A program made the translations under genes and the position numbers. The notes beneath the pieces were generated by a model, which worked only from the letters and a program-made list of their open reading frames with translations, made no database searches and had not been told where the DNA came from. Positions 50,160-62,609 of a stretch of 64,000 nucleotides of DNA are shown here, piece after piece (positions within the stretch are counted from its first letter, which is position 1; each line of letters begins with the position of its first letter). The DNA is taken from NCBI GenBank assembly GCA_008508345.1, contig QNGE01000118.1, positions 280,710 through 344,709 of the forward strand, in the 5' to 3' direction. The DNA comes from Paragonimus westermani. Its lineage: Eukaryota > Platyhelminthes > Trematoda > Plagiorchiida > Troglotrematidae.

Positions 50160-50230
50160 CCAGTCCGATGACGCTCTGGCTACCAGAAGTCGAAACATTG
50201 TATTATTATAAACAGTTTGTACTGACACTG
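50160..50230 (+). repeat. Possible retroelement tail with hammerhead-like core
   Basis: CCGATGACGC is followed by a 5-bp hairpin (TCTGG, loop CTA, CCAGA) and GTCGAAACATTGT. This resembles a CTGATGA...GAAA core with one changed base, but the sequences that should form stem I do not pair. I keep it as a weak retroelement-tail candidate only. Confidence 0.25.
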
Positions 50231-53200
50231 CGGCAATTCTGGTAGTTGCTTGTCTTGATATTTACCCCTCAGGCCACTCAGTCGATCCCTCTGTCTGCTT
50301 CTTCAGATGGTGAAATCTTACCCTCTGTGTGTCGTTTGATGATGAGAGTGCTCGAAACATCACTACTGAGGGTTCAACTTGATTTGCGTCGTTCCATTAT
50401 TTTAATCACGCAATGTAACATTGTTGCTTTTGAAATGTACAACAATCAACCTATTTCAAAACGCACGTTCTTACTGCCAGTTAACTGCATTCCTGTTAGT
50501 GAAAGCTGGACTTCAGTTGACTCCACCTCATTTCCAGAATAACATCGTTTAACGCTTTCCACTCCCTTGATACTAGCCTGTGTATCAGAAAAGAAGTTAC
50601 CTTGACTCGACTTGTTTGTCTAGGACATCAGTTCTGGGCAACCACAGTAACTTTATGGTTTCAGTCGTTTGAGTGGGAAATTAAATTCCGCCAGATGCCA
50701 AATTAAATCATCGAACTCTTATCAATGGAAATGTTGAATCACTGGTTGTTACCTTCAGCTCAAATTCTACAAACAAATAGTGACATAAGTATATCTGCAG
50801 CCGAATATGTTAAACATGTAGAGTCAAAACAGTAGAATTCAACAACAGGGAGAAACCTTATTTTCATCTGGTTGTCATTTGATTGGGACACAACGGCTGA
50901 ATCGTTGACAAAACATCTCATCTTTTCCCTTGATATCACATTTATTACGGGCATAGCAAACATTTAGTTGGTTATCCGCCTGTTTCCTGCAGACGACTCT
51001 GCATCTATATTCTAAAGTACCGGTCCGTAACTCATCCACGGTATCAGCCGGCAAACTCTGTGAGTCCCATTCCTCCACACTAGTCTGGCCGAATCGCGCA
51101 GGATCACCCACAAGGGATCGGACCAGTTTCGGGAAAACGGATCAACAGTACAAGTATGAATCAGTAGACTAACTGTAAACACCACAACAACTTGAATAAA
51201 CCTCACCAAACTTCATAACGTTTCACTAGGATGTTGAAATTTATTCGGTTGAGAACACTGACCATTTTCGAAACTATAGTGATCAGATTAAGTGGCACAA
51301 ATTTACACCAGAAATAACGATCTCACTCCCAAACAACAATTTTGGTCATTGTTTTACTCATGAGACTAATATAGAACTGGCTAACAACTCGTAAGTAGGA
51401 ATGTACTTCGCGATCTTCATGAACAGTGGCTAGTGTGGAGCCTTACAAGTTTATAAATGTAGAGGTGTGAGTGCGTCAAGTCGAATGTGTAAATGTTATA
51501 CGTATTCCTTGATGACTCACTGAGTTATTGAGGTAGACTATCGGGAAACCTTTCATCTTGCGAAATACGCTGTTATATGCATGCATGTTAACTGGCAATT
51601 TTCTGAATTCTCCACTGCAACAACGCACACATGAATAAGTTGTGATTGTCGCATACAATTGATGGTTGTCTGTGTTCAAAAAGAGGATTCGTCGTTAGGC
51701 CTGTGACAAAATGTAGAAGAACATTCAGAGCTGCAAGACCGAATTAATCACTTACGGGTTATCTGCTTACCATAGCAGCGAGTGTACTTGGACACTGGGG
51801 CTCTTTCACTTCAAATACGCGACTTATCAAACAACAATCTACTTTCGGGTTTCATACGACATCCACACAACATAACATACTACAACTGGTTTAGTTTGCT
51901 AACTTCTTTTAAGATGATATGGTAGCCTGACTACACATCATCGTTGGTGAAATCTAAGGTGACTTCCAATCAGTAACCACGTCTAGTTTTCGGTTGACTT
52001 GATCATCTTTGAAGCGCTAAGTCTCGTAGATGAATGTAGCTGGCGAAATCAATCACCACAGATTGCGCCAGGACTAAGACAAGTCTTAAATTGTCAAGAG
52101 TTACACAACCTGCAAACTAAGGAGCTGCACGACCTTTGGGAAAGATCATCAATTTCCGGATCGACTAAGCACAAATTCTGCTGCTTCTCCCTATCACTTT
52201 TATTGGGGCAATCGATCATTAATTGGAAATTCATGTTACACACCACGTCATCGTTCCCAACTGTTGTCCATCACTTGGCTTTTCCTTTTCAAAATCACAA
52301 CTAAGCTCATTCTTTGCATAACAAATGTTCAGCCTGTGTTTTTGTTTGTTGGTACGAATTTCTTCTAACCGTCTCCAGGACGGATGTTCCAACTTGCCAA
52401 CCTACTCCGAATTAAATGGTTTTCGATTACAAGTTGTAGAACGGGAATGGAGTTATTTATTCAAATGACTAGTATCAGGTTTGGCAAAGCATTGGATTCA
52501 GTTGTAAGAAGTTAACAACTACATAAAGTAGTTTACTTGTTTACTATGCCCAACTAAGATTGATCAACATTCATAACTTAGTAGGAAGACTGTAAAAACT
52601 TAGAGGCTGAAAAGTTTCCGTTGACAATTGAGCTGTTTCATTGAACGGATGTTTCAAAGACTTGTTCAAATGGACACCTGGGACGACTATCTATTTTCTA
52701 GTAACTCCATAGTTGTTTGAAAGGTGGTAAAAACAAATATATTTTTGACAAAGTAAGAGCACTTCACTTAGTTCGATCGGAACTTCGTGCATTAGTTAGC
52801 CTGCTGACATGGCTGTTGTAGGTTTGTGTGTTCTTCAATGATCCGCCACAAAACAAGAAGTTATTGACGCGATATTGTCACATAAAGCCGTTCTTCAAAA
52901 CGATCCACGACATTCACAGAGTTCAACTTAAGCACATCATTCATTTATCTACACAGTGGTGTAGGTGGTACATTCATCGTGCTAGACACGAAGACCTCAC
53001 TTCGAGTGCATCGTAGAAGTTATAATTATTCAGTTGTCTGTTCACTGCTTCAATTGATTTTGCCACAATTACGCCTAAATGTTTTATAGCACCTTATTAG
53101 TAGGGAACTGATATTCAGTAGCCCGGCTGACGTAAGGAAATGTTATATTTCAGTGTTTTTCGGCCCAGCATGAATGAGATGCAACGATCATTCCTTCGAC

Positions 53201-56200
53201 CAACACTCATTGCTTTGACTGTTTCTGGTCAGATTACTTCAACGAGAAATGTGATAGAGACACTCCGGAAACAAACGGACGGACAGAAGTGAAAATGTAG
53301 TGAACCCCAAAGGATATTAATAGGAGTCAAATTTGAACGGAAACCAATGCTTTAACACCAAACGGTTGTTGGTCTCATTAGGCGGTGAAACCTTAGGGAT
53401 TGCCAACGTAGTTTCGTAACACACTTGTGGCTACAGCTGGTTCTTGATGCTAGCTAACTAGGGTTAACTGTACGATCCGTGTGTCTCTTAACACGTACAC
53501 ATTCAGCTTATCCAGGTCAATGTAAAAATACTTGAATAAATTAATGATGGTCTGGAACTGATGAGTGAGGCAGTGAGCGATCAAAAACCATAGAGATGCG
53601 AACTTCAAATAAAGACGGATATTTCTACTAATGTCCAGTTGGAGACCAGTTCCCAGTTGGCTGTTCTCTTGCCCTGCGAGCATTTAAGGTTAATAGGAGA
53701 TTCCACAAAAAATCAACTTTTATTGCCGGGAAACTGAGCTGCAGTTTTACAGGTTGCTGAGTGTTCTCGAGTACCCCGTATCATGACTGCATCTTCCATT
53801 TGGTGTCGCTCTCCTAGTTGAGTGCGAACCATAAGAAAAATAGGTGAAGTAAACCCACTAAGGCAACACAGTCGCTAGTTATTCTCAGATGTGTACTAAG
53901 TGCATCGTCCGGAGCAGAATTGCTGGTCGCTATAGAAATGTTAACGTCGTGCTGATATCCAAGGTATGCAAGTCCAACTTTCGCCGGTTACATATCCGTT
54001 TGTGATGCTGAAACTTCATGAAAGTAGTGGCTCTATAAGTGTAACACCATAAACTATTTTTTACTATCACCTATTACTGCGTTCAGTGACAGTCCGAATC
54101 CACCAGTTGTGTGTTAGTCTATTTTGTCCCGTTAATGCTGGCATCTCTGTGCGACAACGTATCGCAGCCCAGTTTAAGTTAGACGACAGCAGTCATATTA
54201 ATTAAAGCAATAGGGTAATAGTGTTACTTTTCCAAAGACATGCAATATTCAACTGTTTCTTACATTCTTCCCAGAAGATTATTATCCAAGGTCTTCCCAA
54301 GTTACACTCTCAAATGAACCAGTAATTTCTACGGGCCATGAAGCTGCATGGTTTCCAGGATGCTATCATCGACGCTCATTCCGAATGAATCGTTTCTGCC
54401 GAACTATTCGGGCAACATCGTTTTTGGAGTATATTGTTCATGATTATTCTTGTCCTTAACCCTACGAAACAGTCTGTGAAATCGCGAAGTAATATTGTAA
54501 CTAGGTTTTCCTGGCGTTTCAGCACAGCGGATTGTAGGACAGATTTGCAGCCTGCTCCGAGCAGAACGGCAAGTAATTCTTAGATGAAAGAAACGCTGAA
54601 ACCCTGAGTGTGGGCAAGACGCTCGTGACAGCTTTCTAGACCAAAAATTCGGATTTGTTACAAGTGGATTAGTTCTCCATAACCTCGGCAAAAGTCGAAC
54701 ATTTGTTTGTGCAATGATATTTACTTTTGGTTCCTTCTTTACTTCCTTTTTTATATGGCAAGTCAGTGCAATATGCATCGTCTTGTTGTGGGTTATTCCC
54801 TAGAGATAAGTCAATTTTGCCATCACCCAGTGCCAACATCTCCTGCAGCTGGCCAGTGAATCGTCACCCTAAGCTCAAAGTACGCTAATCAAGATGAAAT
54901 TACGCGTATGCGTAGGCCAGTAACTCAGTGGTAGACGATGAAAACCACAGTATATACGCACAAACACGCCGCATTTTGCTGTGTCACGAAAGTACTGGGA
55001 GTAGCATGAAGTACACGCCTGAGGTCCGTAAGTGACGATCTCCTGCAACAACACGTTATGATCGAAAACATGTCCAATTAAGCTAGCCACATATGATGGG
55101 CATCGCTGACAGGTTTTATCTCTTTTTCCGATATACATTTGTTCACTATTCCAACTTCGTTCGATCGTTACTCAGCTTATTGCATTCCCAAGCATAACAG
55201 CACAGATGAGGTAAATTTTCATTGACGGTGGACTAAGGGTAGTCTTGATGAGACCTCAGTAGTAAGTTTGAACTCACGTCTATTTGTCAGTTTTTATCCA
55301 GTCACATCGTTGGAATTTCAAAAAAGTGAATTATCTCCAACAATAACCATCTCCATCGTAAACCTTTCCGTTTTTCTTCTGACTTCTTGTCAAGAGGAAT
55401 AAATCTCGCACATCAGTGATAACCAACCATAACGCAGTTAATTACAACGTAATTTCACCAGGTTCTATCGGCAAACCAAATAATTCTAATCTTTTATGTA
55501 CTAAAGGTACATCGACTACCATGAGGATATCAGTCACAAACTAATATCGACATTACAGCACACCTACCCAGCTGTCTAAATACGCATTCTGGCAACCACT
55601 ATGGGTTAGCTTTTCATAGCGATGATACACTCAAGCGATTGCTTTTTCGTTTGCGTAATATACTACTCCAGCTACAACTACAATGATCTCTATATGGGCA
55701 GATCAATTCGCTAATTCTACCAATACATGGAGGGGTACACTCTCGAGTGGTTATTGACTGCATTGTCCAAAAGTGTTTAGTGACCTCAACCAGCTCAACT
55801 ATCCCGGCCTTGTAGATCATCAAATGGATCCTGGCCGACGGTCAAAATAATCATGACCTTGTTTGCGATTAGACAGTTAGTGCTAATCAGATCACAAATC
55901 GCAGCAGACACCGAAGCAGTCGATAGTCTTCCCATTATACCGACCACATGAATATTGCGCGAAAGGGTCATCTTATTTGTTAGCTTGTTCTTTTGTCGTT
56001 GCCACCTGCGGTTTGTTTAAAACTTGCTGGTTTTACAGTAAGAGTTAATGAGAGCAAATCCAAATGTTAGTATCTTCCGAAATGCCTTTTTCTCTGTTCC
56101 CATTAAAAGGATAAATCGAACCCAGGGTATTACTTTTCTACCAAATAAACAATGTTGGATCTACAGTTTGACCATTGGATCTTGTAAACGCTACCCACAG

Positions 56201-56940
56201 CGGTGTGAGAAGGCTTAACAAGTCGCACACCCGCAATAATGGTGAAAGTTTTCGAAACAGGTGAACCCTAACATAACTCCTGTAGTCGCCTAGTTTGTCG
56301 GGTGTGATTTGTGTCAAAATTGCAGATTTATTAGTTCAGCAAAATGCCTGTCATCCCTGACGAAGTCTGACTGTCTCTGCCCAACAAATAAGAAGTACTT
56401 CTATCAAATCTGTAGCCGTGGGTTTTCTGATCGACAAACCACGCAAGTTAGTACCTGAACTACCTAAGCTGTCGACTTATGAATGATGCAATATTATGTG
56501 TACTTTCGCACACAGTTCGGTAATAACTGCATATGGCGTGAAAATCTGTTCAAGAAGTATCAATTTTCTCGGAATGAATGATTGACTTGCACCCACCTAC
56601 ACAAGGCTAGGTCTAGCAATCGATTCGCATTAATTTTTGATAGGCCTTCCGGCGCTGTGACAACCTCAGTATGCACTGATCACATGAGAGCAGTCGCGTT
56701 CCCGTGTTTACACTGAATCGTTGCATTGTTGGATAGTAACCACATTCTACATCGTTCACGTAATCGAGTTCTAATAAAACAGCCGGACAATTCCACTGTC
56801 CATACCTATGTTTCGACAGTTGATCATCGGTCATGAATAAACTGATTTTGTTTCAAAAGGCCAGTCGGATTTGAATCACGTCTTTGTGGGTTACACCAAT
56901 GATCGTGTATTTGCTGTAAGATATCTGCACCAAATTTAGT
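50231..56940. other. Intergenic or intronic DNA, no gene recognised
   Basis: Frames of 98-124 codons (50246-50542 plus, 51999-52304 plus, 54404-54778 minus) lack recognisable domains; the last is Arg-rich without a pattern that I can name. I saw no tRNA, repeat family or retroelement motif. Confidence 0.5.
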
Positions 56941-56969
56941 ACGAATGAAGTTGAACAGTTTGGGTGTCG

Positions 56970-56987
56970 TGTTTAACATGTTAAACA
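56970..56987. repeat. Perfect 18-bp palindrome TGTTTAACATGTTAAACA
   Basis: The sequence equals its reverse complement over 18 bases. It lies 38 bp from the hammerhead-like motif at 57025-57065, on its 3' side. Imperfect direct repeats (TTGAACAGTTTGGG and TTAAACAGCTTGGG) flank and overlap it. Its role is unknown. Confidence 0.6.
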
Positions 56988-57024
56988 GCTTGGGAATAAC
57001 ACAACGTTACGAGCAAGTTGTAAT

Positions 57025-57065
57025 ACTCTACGTTTCAATCATCTCGGGTGGCCTTCCTCAGGAGT
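57025..57065 (-). ncRNA. Hammerhead-ribozyme-like motif, solo tail
   Basis: On the minus strand, CTGAGGA (57055-57061) and GAAA (57033-57036) flank an 18-base stem II region whose imperfect helix is closed by CGA. Stem I pairs ACTC (57062-57065) with GAGT (57025-57028). Stem III is ACGT (57030-57033), with A at the cut (57029). Very short palindromic stem III helices are known in retroelement hammerheads. No PLE coding region is recognisable upstream, so this may be a solo pLTR or a retrozyme-like unit. Confidence 0.5.
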
Positions 57066-57079
57066 GTTGTAATCGAAAT

Positions 57080-59640
57080 CACATAGGGTGCTCCCACCTA
57101 AATGTCAGTCATTTCGAATGTGGCGTCAGTAACCGTCAGCGCGATTGCTCAGAATATGAGGTCAGGGCTCAGTGATTAGCATGCCTATGATGACCAAGAT
57201 GACATGTTTAACCTGTTCTTGTTGTAAAATATTGAATTACCATCCCCACGTCCTGTAAAACTGATATAAGTAATATTCAACAATATACTTTCTGTAATGT
57301 CTTGCTTCATTGCTTTCCACAATCTCTACATACTCGACCGTTATCCTGTTCCATTCAATCCCAATCAACACAACACCCTTGAACAAACTTTTCTATTGGG
57401 CGTATTTATTTAGCCGAACCAAATTTCGCTCACCTACTCTGTACTTCCGTACTACTCGTGGGCGATATTTGGGTGATAAAAATGTACCGACTTTTTTGAG
57501 GCGGTGTAGGCCAATGAAACAGAAGACCGAGGCGACGGACAAGACCAGTATAACTGTGACTCAGGGACCCACAAATCCAGTCCATTTTAAAAATGTAGAT
57601 CGACGCAACAATCAAAGTGATAGCTGACAGAAATTTGAGTTTGTCCATGCTATTAAGATTCTAGGGAGATATGTCCAAGTATGGTTTACCAAGTAGTGAA
57701 GGAACTGCAGCTGTCAAAACCTTGTGGCTTTATCGTAGTAAATGGAAGTGACAGGTAATCAGTGCTTATCAAGCACGGTTGAATTATCTTAGTCTAAGAT
57801 AGTCACAATACGTTAAAATTAGGATGCTCAGTCAATAACACATACCGCGTGGGCTATATTAACACGAATCAGCCATAAATCCCACCTGATAAATTAACCT
57901 TAAAATGTTGTTGACGGAGCGGTGAGCATCTACTTTGTTTTACTCTCCGCCAAATTGGTCGGCGAAATGTGTTTCCACAAACCAAGGATTTGTAGAAGTG
58001 TCAGTTCACCAATATACACCTAGTATGTTGTATTTAATTGATTATCCAGCCGTAAGTTGCGTATATTCACTCCTCAAACAGAATATGAATTTTGCGACTA
58101 CCCAAGGAATGTGCAAACACTTCCGTGGCCCTAACGCACTTGAAGAAAATAAAAACGTGACTCAGCATTGACGACGCCTGCCCTGCTGAGTGTGGTTATT
58201 CTAGTCCATCTAACCTGACGTGAGTGAAAGCACGATCAATATTTCACACTAGACGTATCGATGTTGAAAGCAGTCATGTTTTTGTTCAACTGCATTTTTA
58301 AAGACAGTTCAAACAACTATTGGTTCAAGTCTACATTTTGCACTATCTTAAAGGGCACTCTGGTTCTAACCAGAACATTGTAACGTCATTCCCAAACTGA
58401 CTGGTTTCAAACGTTTATACTGTCAGATGTTCTATCCCTGCGATAAAGTTAAGAAATTACCAACTTGTTCAGTTTCCGCTACACCACCTAACCACCATAG
58501 ATGTCTCAGAAAGCACTAAGATCAATAGGTTCAGAATGGGTACCGACCAGCTAACATCACAACCAGTTTACTTTGTGTTAGAACAGTGCGAAATTTGTTT
58601 CGAGTGCAACAGTCGTGCTGTTATTGGGGTCCTCTTGAGGAATGACAAGGCAGATGCTAACAGTGTTCGAAAACGAATAAACAAATAAGCGGTTTTGAAA
58701 AGTTGTTTCCTAATGGATCCTAGTCCGACCACATCGATTTCTTTACAATCAAGGTGGTCATGCCGTGAACTCGTTAAAAATGCTCGTCTAAATTGGCACT
58801 ATATAACCTGCGACGCGATGTGCTAGATTGTAACGTTGTCATAAACAATTTGAACACTGAACTGTACGCAGCAAATAAACTTACACAATCAGTGTTCAGT
58901 GTTATTTAGCAAACATGTTTTCAAAATAGTCGTATATCACATTGTAAGGTTTTCTCACTCTAATATTACCGATAGCTAGTTCCCGTCAGATAACGTCAAG
59001 TAAGCAGTATATTTCACTACTTTTGATTCGGGTAGTTGGGACCTAAAGTGTAAATCAAACTGTCCGGCCGGATCTGACAAATTATTTTTACATACAAAGT
59101 TTACAGCCATTTTTCTGATAAATGAAAGCGAAAAGCGTGCTATAATTTTTTCCTGAAACTATGAATACATAGATTGTTTTACTGACCATTAACAAAGTAA
59201 CAAATTGATGGTGATAATTACTAATTAATAAAGTAGCAAACTGATGTTCCACACGCCAAAATCTACAGACAATACCCTTTTTGGGTGCTAGTCAGTATTG
59301 TATTTAGTGTTCACGTCAGACTTCAGTTCCTTCATTTGAAAAATGCAGTGAATAAAGTTAGAAGACCCATAAGTCACGTTTTCCATCCAAACTCTTTGTT
59401 AACCCCCGTTGACTTAACCATCCGTTTTATAAATTCATCTCTACATGTTTACTAGTATTATTGCTTTTCAATATCACGTTTAAAGATTCTAACGGAAATT
59501 TTATAGCATTTTACCAGATCCATTAAGTACTTGTTTATCTCTAACAGCACAAACATTTCTCACCTTAGACTGTTTATTACTCCTCAATATTTTCCAGTTC
59601 GTAACTGACTTGATTGCAAACTTTTGTCCATTTTAGATAA
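57080..59640. other. Intergenic or intronic DNA, no gene recognised
   Basis: Frames up to 105 codons (57310-57627 plus, opposed by 57430-57648 minus) show no recognised domain. No repeat could be assigned. Confidence 0.5.
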
Positions 59641-59644
59641 GTTC

Positions 59645-59902
59645 CAAGTTGAACGTCACTCATGTTTGATCGCTGCTTTTGCATTCAGATAGACTTTCCA
59701 GCCAGCCTCTTTCGAAAAAAGCCCTAGACTCTAGTCTCGCTCTCATTAGAGCTCGTCAGTAGTGCATATCTTTGCCACGGTCGGGATTTGAACTCCGGCT
59801 ACGCATTCATGAGGCAACGGTGTTGATCACTGTGCCATTGACCTCACATTAGGTACGACCGAATTATCAAATCTAAACACTCAGCCACTTTCGCTTTTGA
59901 GC
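59645..59902 (-). repeat. tRNA-derived SINE copy 7, near full length, minus strand
   Basis: On the minus strand the order is: leader (GTGGCTGAGTGTTTAGATTT), TGTGAGGTCAATGGCACAGT (A box, about 59830-59849), GTAGCCGGAGTTCAAATCCC (B box, about 59784-59803), GGCAAAGATATG, GAGCGAGACTAGAGTCTAGG, the TTTCGAAAGAGGCTGGCTGG segment, and a tail with TCTGAATGCAAAAG and GTTCAACTT. A and B boxes are both recognisable, so this copy with copy 8 defines the family. Confidence 0.8.
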
Positions 59903-60000
59903 TAGAAAGTCTGTCTGAATGCAAAGGCTACGATCAAATGTGAGTGATGGTCAACTTGAAAATAAACCAAATCCCCGACTAATCATCAGTAATATAAAAC
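59903..60000 (+). repeat. SINE tail fragment in opposite orientation to copy 7
   Basis: TAGAAAGTCTGTCTGAATGC (59904-59923), AAAGGCTACGATCAAATGTG and AAACCAAATCCCCGACTAAT form the plus-strand body end and tail of the family. It abuts the head of minus-strand copy 7 directly, so an inversion or nested insertion joined them. Confidence 0.6.
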
Positions 60001-60084
60001 ATCGCCCAACAGGTTCAATTAGATCAGTGATCTCCATCTGTCTTGGAAGTCCAGATCGCGAGGTTATCGACTGGAGTTAATAGG

Positions 60085-60265
60085 AAAGTTACTGTGTCTT
60101 CTCTCGAGACGATCGGGCAACTAGATCGTTGCTCATAAGCGAGAGTGGTTGAGCGTTCAGATTTGATAATTCGGTCGTGCGTAAGGTGAGGTCAATGGCG
60201 CAGTAGTCAACACGGTTGCCTCATGATGGAAATGTCGGAGTTCAAATCCTGGCAGTCACGACCGG
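60085..60265 (+). repeat. tRNA-derived SINE copy 8, head with good A and B boxes
   Basis: The leader GTGGTTGAGCGTTCAGATTT (60146-60165) and AATTCGGTCGTGCGTAAGGT are followed by TGGCGCAGTAGTCAACACGG (A box, 60195-60214) and GGAGTTCAAATCCTGG (B box, 60237-60252), which resemble an internal RNA polymerase III promoter. The sequence leaves the family consensus soon after the B box, so the body is missing. Confidence 0.75.
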
Positions 60266-62605
60266 GTTCGCGTTTCTTGAAACCGCTTTGCTGATAACTT
60301 CCTGCTGACCCTACATGGAAAGTAGAACATTCGCGTTTTGGTACTGTTGGTAGTGAAATACTTACAGTATAACTCCTCAATTCATTTTGAAATAGAACGC
60401 TCACCAAGACGGCCTTTAGCGACTGCGGCCAACCCGTCTACTACCTGTGTGTCCAAATCTCAGAAAAAATCACACAGCGCATATCATCTCCAGGTATAAC
60501 ATCACCACTAGTTTTAGAGATTTCCATATTAACTAAAACTGCCATCACGTTCAATTTAGTAGTAATCTTTTCAGCATTATTTCAGTTCTTTTTGGATTCA
60601 GCACCGTTATGTCAATCCAACGATTACTGTAACGCGACTGGTCCACATAGTGTTAGTTACGTGATCATATTGATTGGTACGTCTGCACGGAGTCAAACTG
60701 TAGCCTTCTGTCGCGCATTTTGCTGGCTTGTATTAGAAAAACTTCAAATCGAAGGTGGTTCGTATTAGGGCTCTTGATTTAAGCGTACCTTTGTCCACAC
60801 TAGATTACAACTGCGTTATCGGAACACGCGATCCCACCACCCCACATTATTTGTAGCAGTTCCTAAAGTTTGTTTGGTGAAACACCAAAGTGCGAGTCTG
60901 TGGAGGTATGTTCAATTTGTTTGTAGATAGTTAATTCCAAATCTGATTTTTATATTGCTCTTTGCAGCGTGCACTGAAGAAATACGATGAATTGTTGTTG
61001 CGATTGCAAGCATGAAATTTTTGTTTTCCCTCTTTCTGAAATTGTTGTTGCGTCTGCTAATACTGCCTTGCTTGGTATTGCTTGATACGTCTTCATCTAC
61101 AAGTATACACGAGTGCTTTAGTTAGCCCACTTTCTACTAACTAGTAGCCAACTGAGAAGTCCTTTGTGGTTGCTCCATTTTGAACGCTTTTTCTACTAGA
61201 TGATTCGAGCACCCGAACAGTTCACATTCGAGGTTAGACAGTACTTTATTAATTTTTCAGTAGTGCTTTATAAGTCCCAACCATTTCAATCGCTTTGTCT
61301 GATGTCTTCTTGAGGTTACCAGATGATCCCATTTACCCGACTGTCCGAATCAGCGCTACTGGAATTACCAGTTACGCGTTACTGATAGGATCACCTCAAC
61401 TCACCAGAGATGAGTTATAGGAAGTCAGTTGTGCCAAAAGCTGTTTTCGATCATTCTCGTCGGGCTTTTACAATTACATAGGGTGTATGCTTTCCACATA
61501 TGAAACATTGGAGCAAGTCGTTAAGATCATAAGCATGGGACGGATCACAGTCTACTACGCACCCCAACATCGCTTTTATCACTAAACTGGAGATAAACAA
61601 CCAAGTGTTCTCCTACGCAAGTTACGCTTAGAATTTGCTGAACCTTCTGGTCTATGATAGTTTCTTCGTTAGTATTTGCAGTACTATGCCGGCACATATT
61701 CTGGAATACGGCTGCTTGTCAGAGACTTCACACCTGAATGTGGGCTTCGCCGCTTTAATGTACTAGTCACGGTTAGCGTCCATAACGTCATCTTCTCTCT
61801 TCTTCTGTCATCAGTTTAAAGAAATAACTATTCCAACACCGAACATGTTTTCTAAAGGGTTTCTGGTGAATCTAGCAGACCATATCAGTGAGACATTTTA
61901 TTGTGTCAGACAACTCAAAGTTCGTTACCGACGAAGATCAAACGAATGCGGTGTAGAATGATCAATGCCCGAACAACCGAACGCCAAAATACCTTCATCA
62001 GAAAGAATTGATCGACAGGGCCAAATTTCAAAAACTGTCACTCAAATGCAGTATGACACCGATAACGTAGGGACTTCCTTAAACGTACAAACCTGGAGTG
62101 ACTGTACAGCCAATATTATCCATGACTGGCTCCCCGTACTTTCAACATGCTCAGTGGCTGATTGACCCCGTTAGATCCGAATGAGTCATGCATTGCCCAA
62201 AGAGCACTTTTGGATTTTTAGAACTGATCACCATCATCGGTGTCAAACACCAGGTAATGGTTTCCGTTGATGTTGAGTCACAAATGTTACGGTTGACGAG
62301 GTTGTTAATATTGTTTGTAATTAATTTAGTGAACATGAGTTGACACTTGGCATTTCCATCGATGGGCTTTCGAAGCTGGTGAAAATATGTGTATCCGATA
62401 TTCGATTTGTGTTCAGCGGCACTTTCTATAGAAAAATAGATGGAGTTTGTGTTGGTTCCTGGAATACAGAAAGGAAATAATAAGCTCAGCTCCAACACGG
62501 AGCTAGTTCCGACGTAGTAGTAATGACACCCAAACTGAGCAAACCAAGTGTTCATCTGTCGAGCGTAATTGTCAACAATGCAATGAAACGACATTAGTGG
62601 AGAAT
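60266..62605. other. Non-coding DNA, possibly the 3' flank or LTR of the Gypsy remnant
   Basis: No gene was recognised. The 147-codon minus-strand frame at 62151-62594 directly follows the Gypsy integrase remnant and may be untranslated or LTR sequence. I could not define LTR ends, a polypurine tract or a second LTR inside the window. Confidence 0.45.
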
Positions 62606-62609
62606 GGGA

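Noticed and set aside
50160..50230. Functional hammerhead ribozyme at 50.17 kb
   Set aside because: The core has CCGATGA instead of CTGATGA, and the bases beside the core do not pair as stem I. Kept only as a weak retroelement-tail feature.
54404..54778. 124-codon Arg-rich minus-strand frame as a gene
   Set aside because: No motif or pattern that I can name. The composition follows the local base content, and nothing around it supports transcription.
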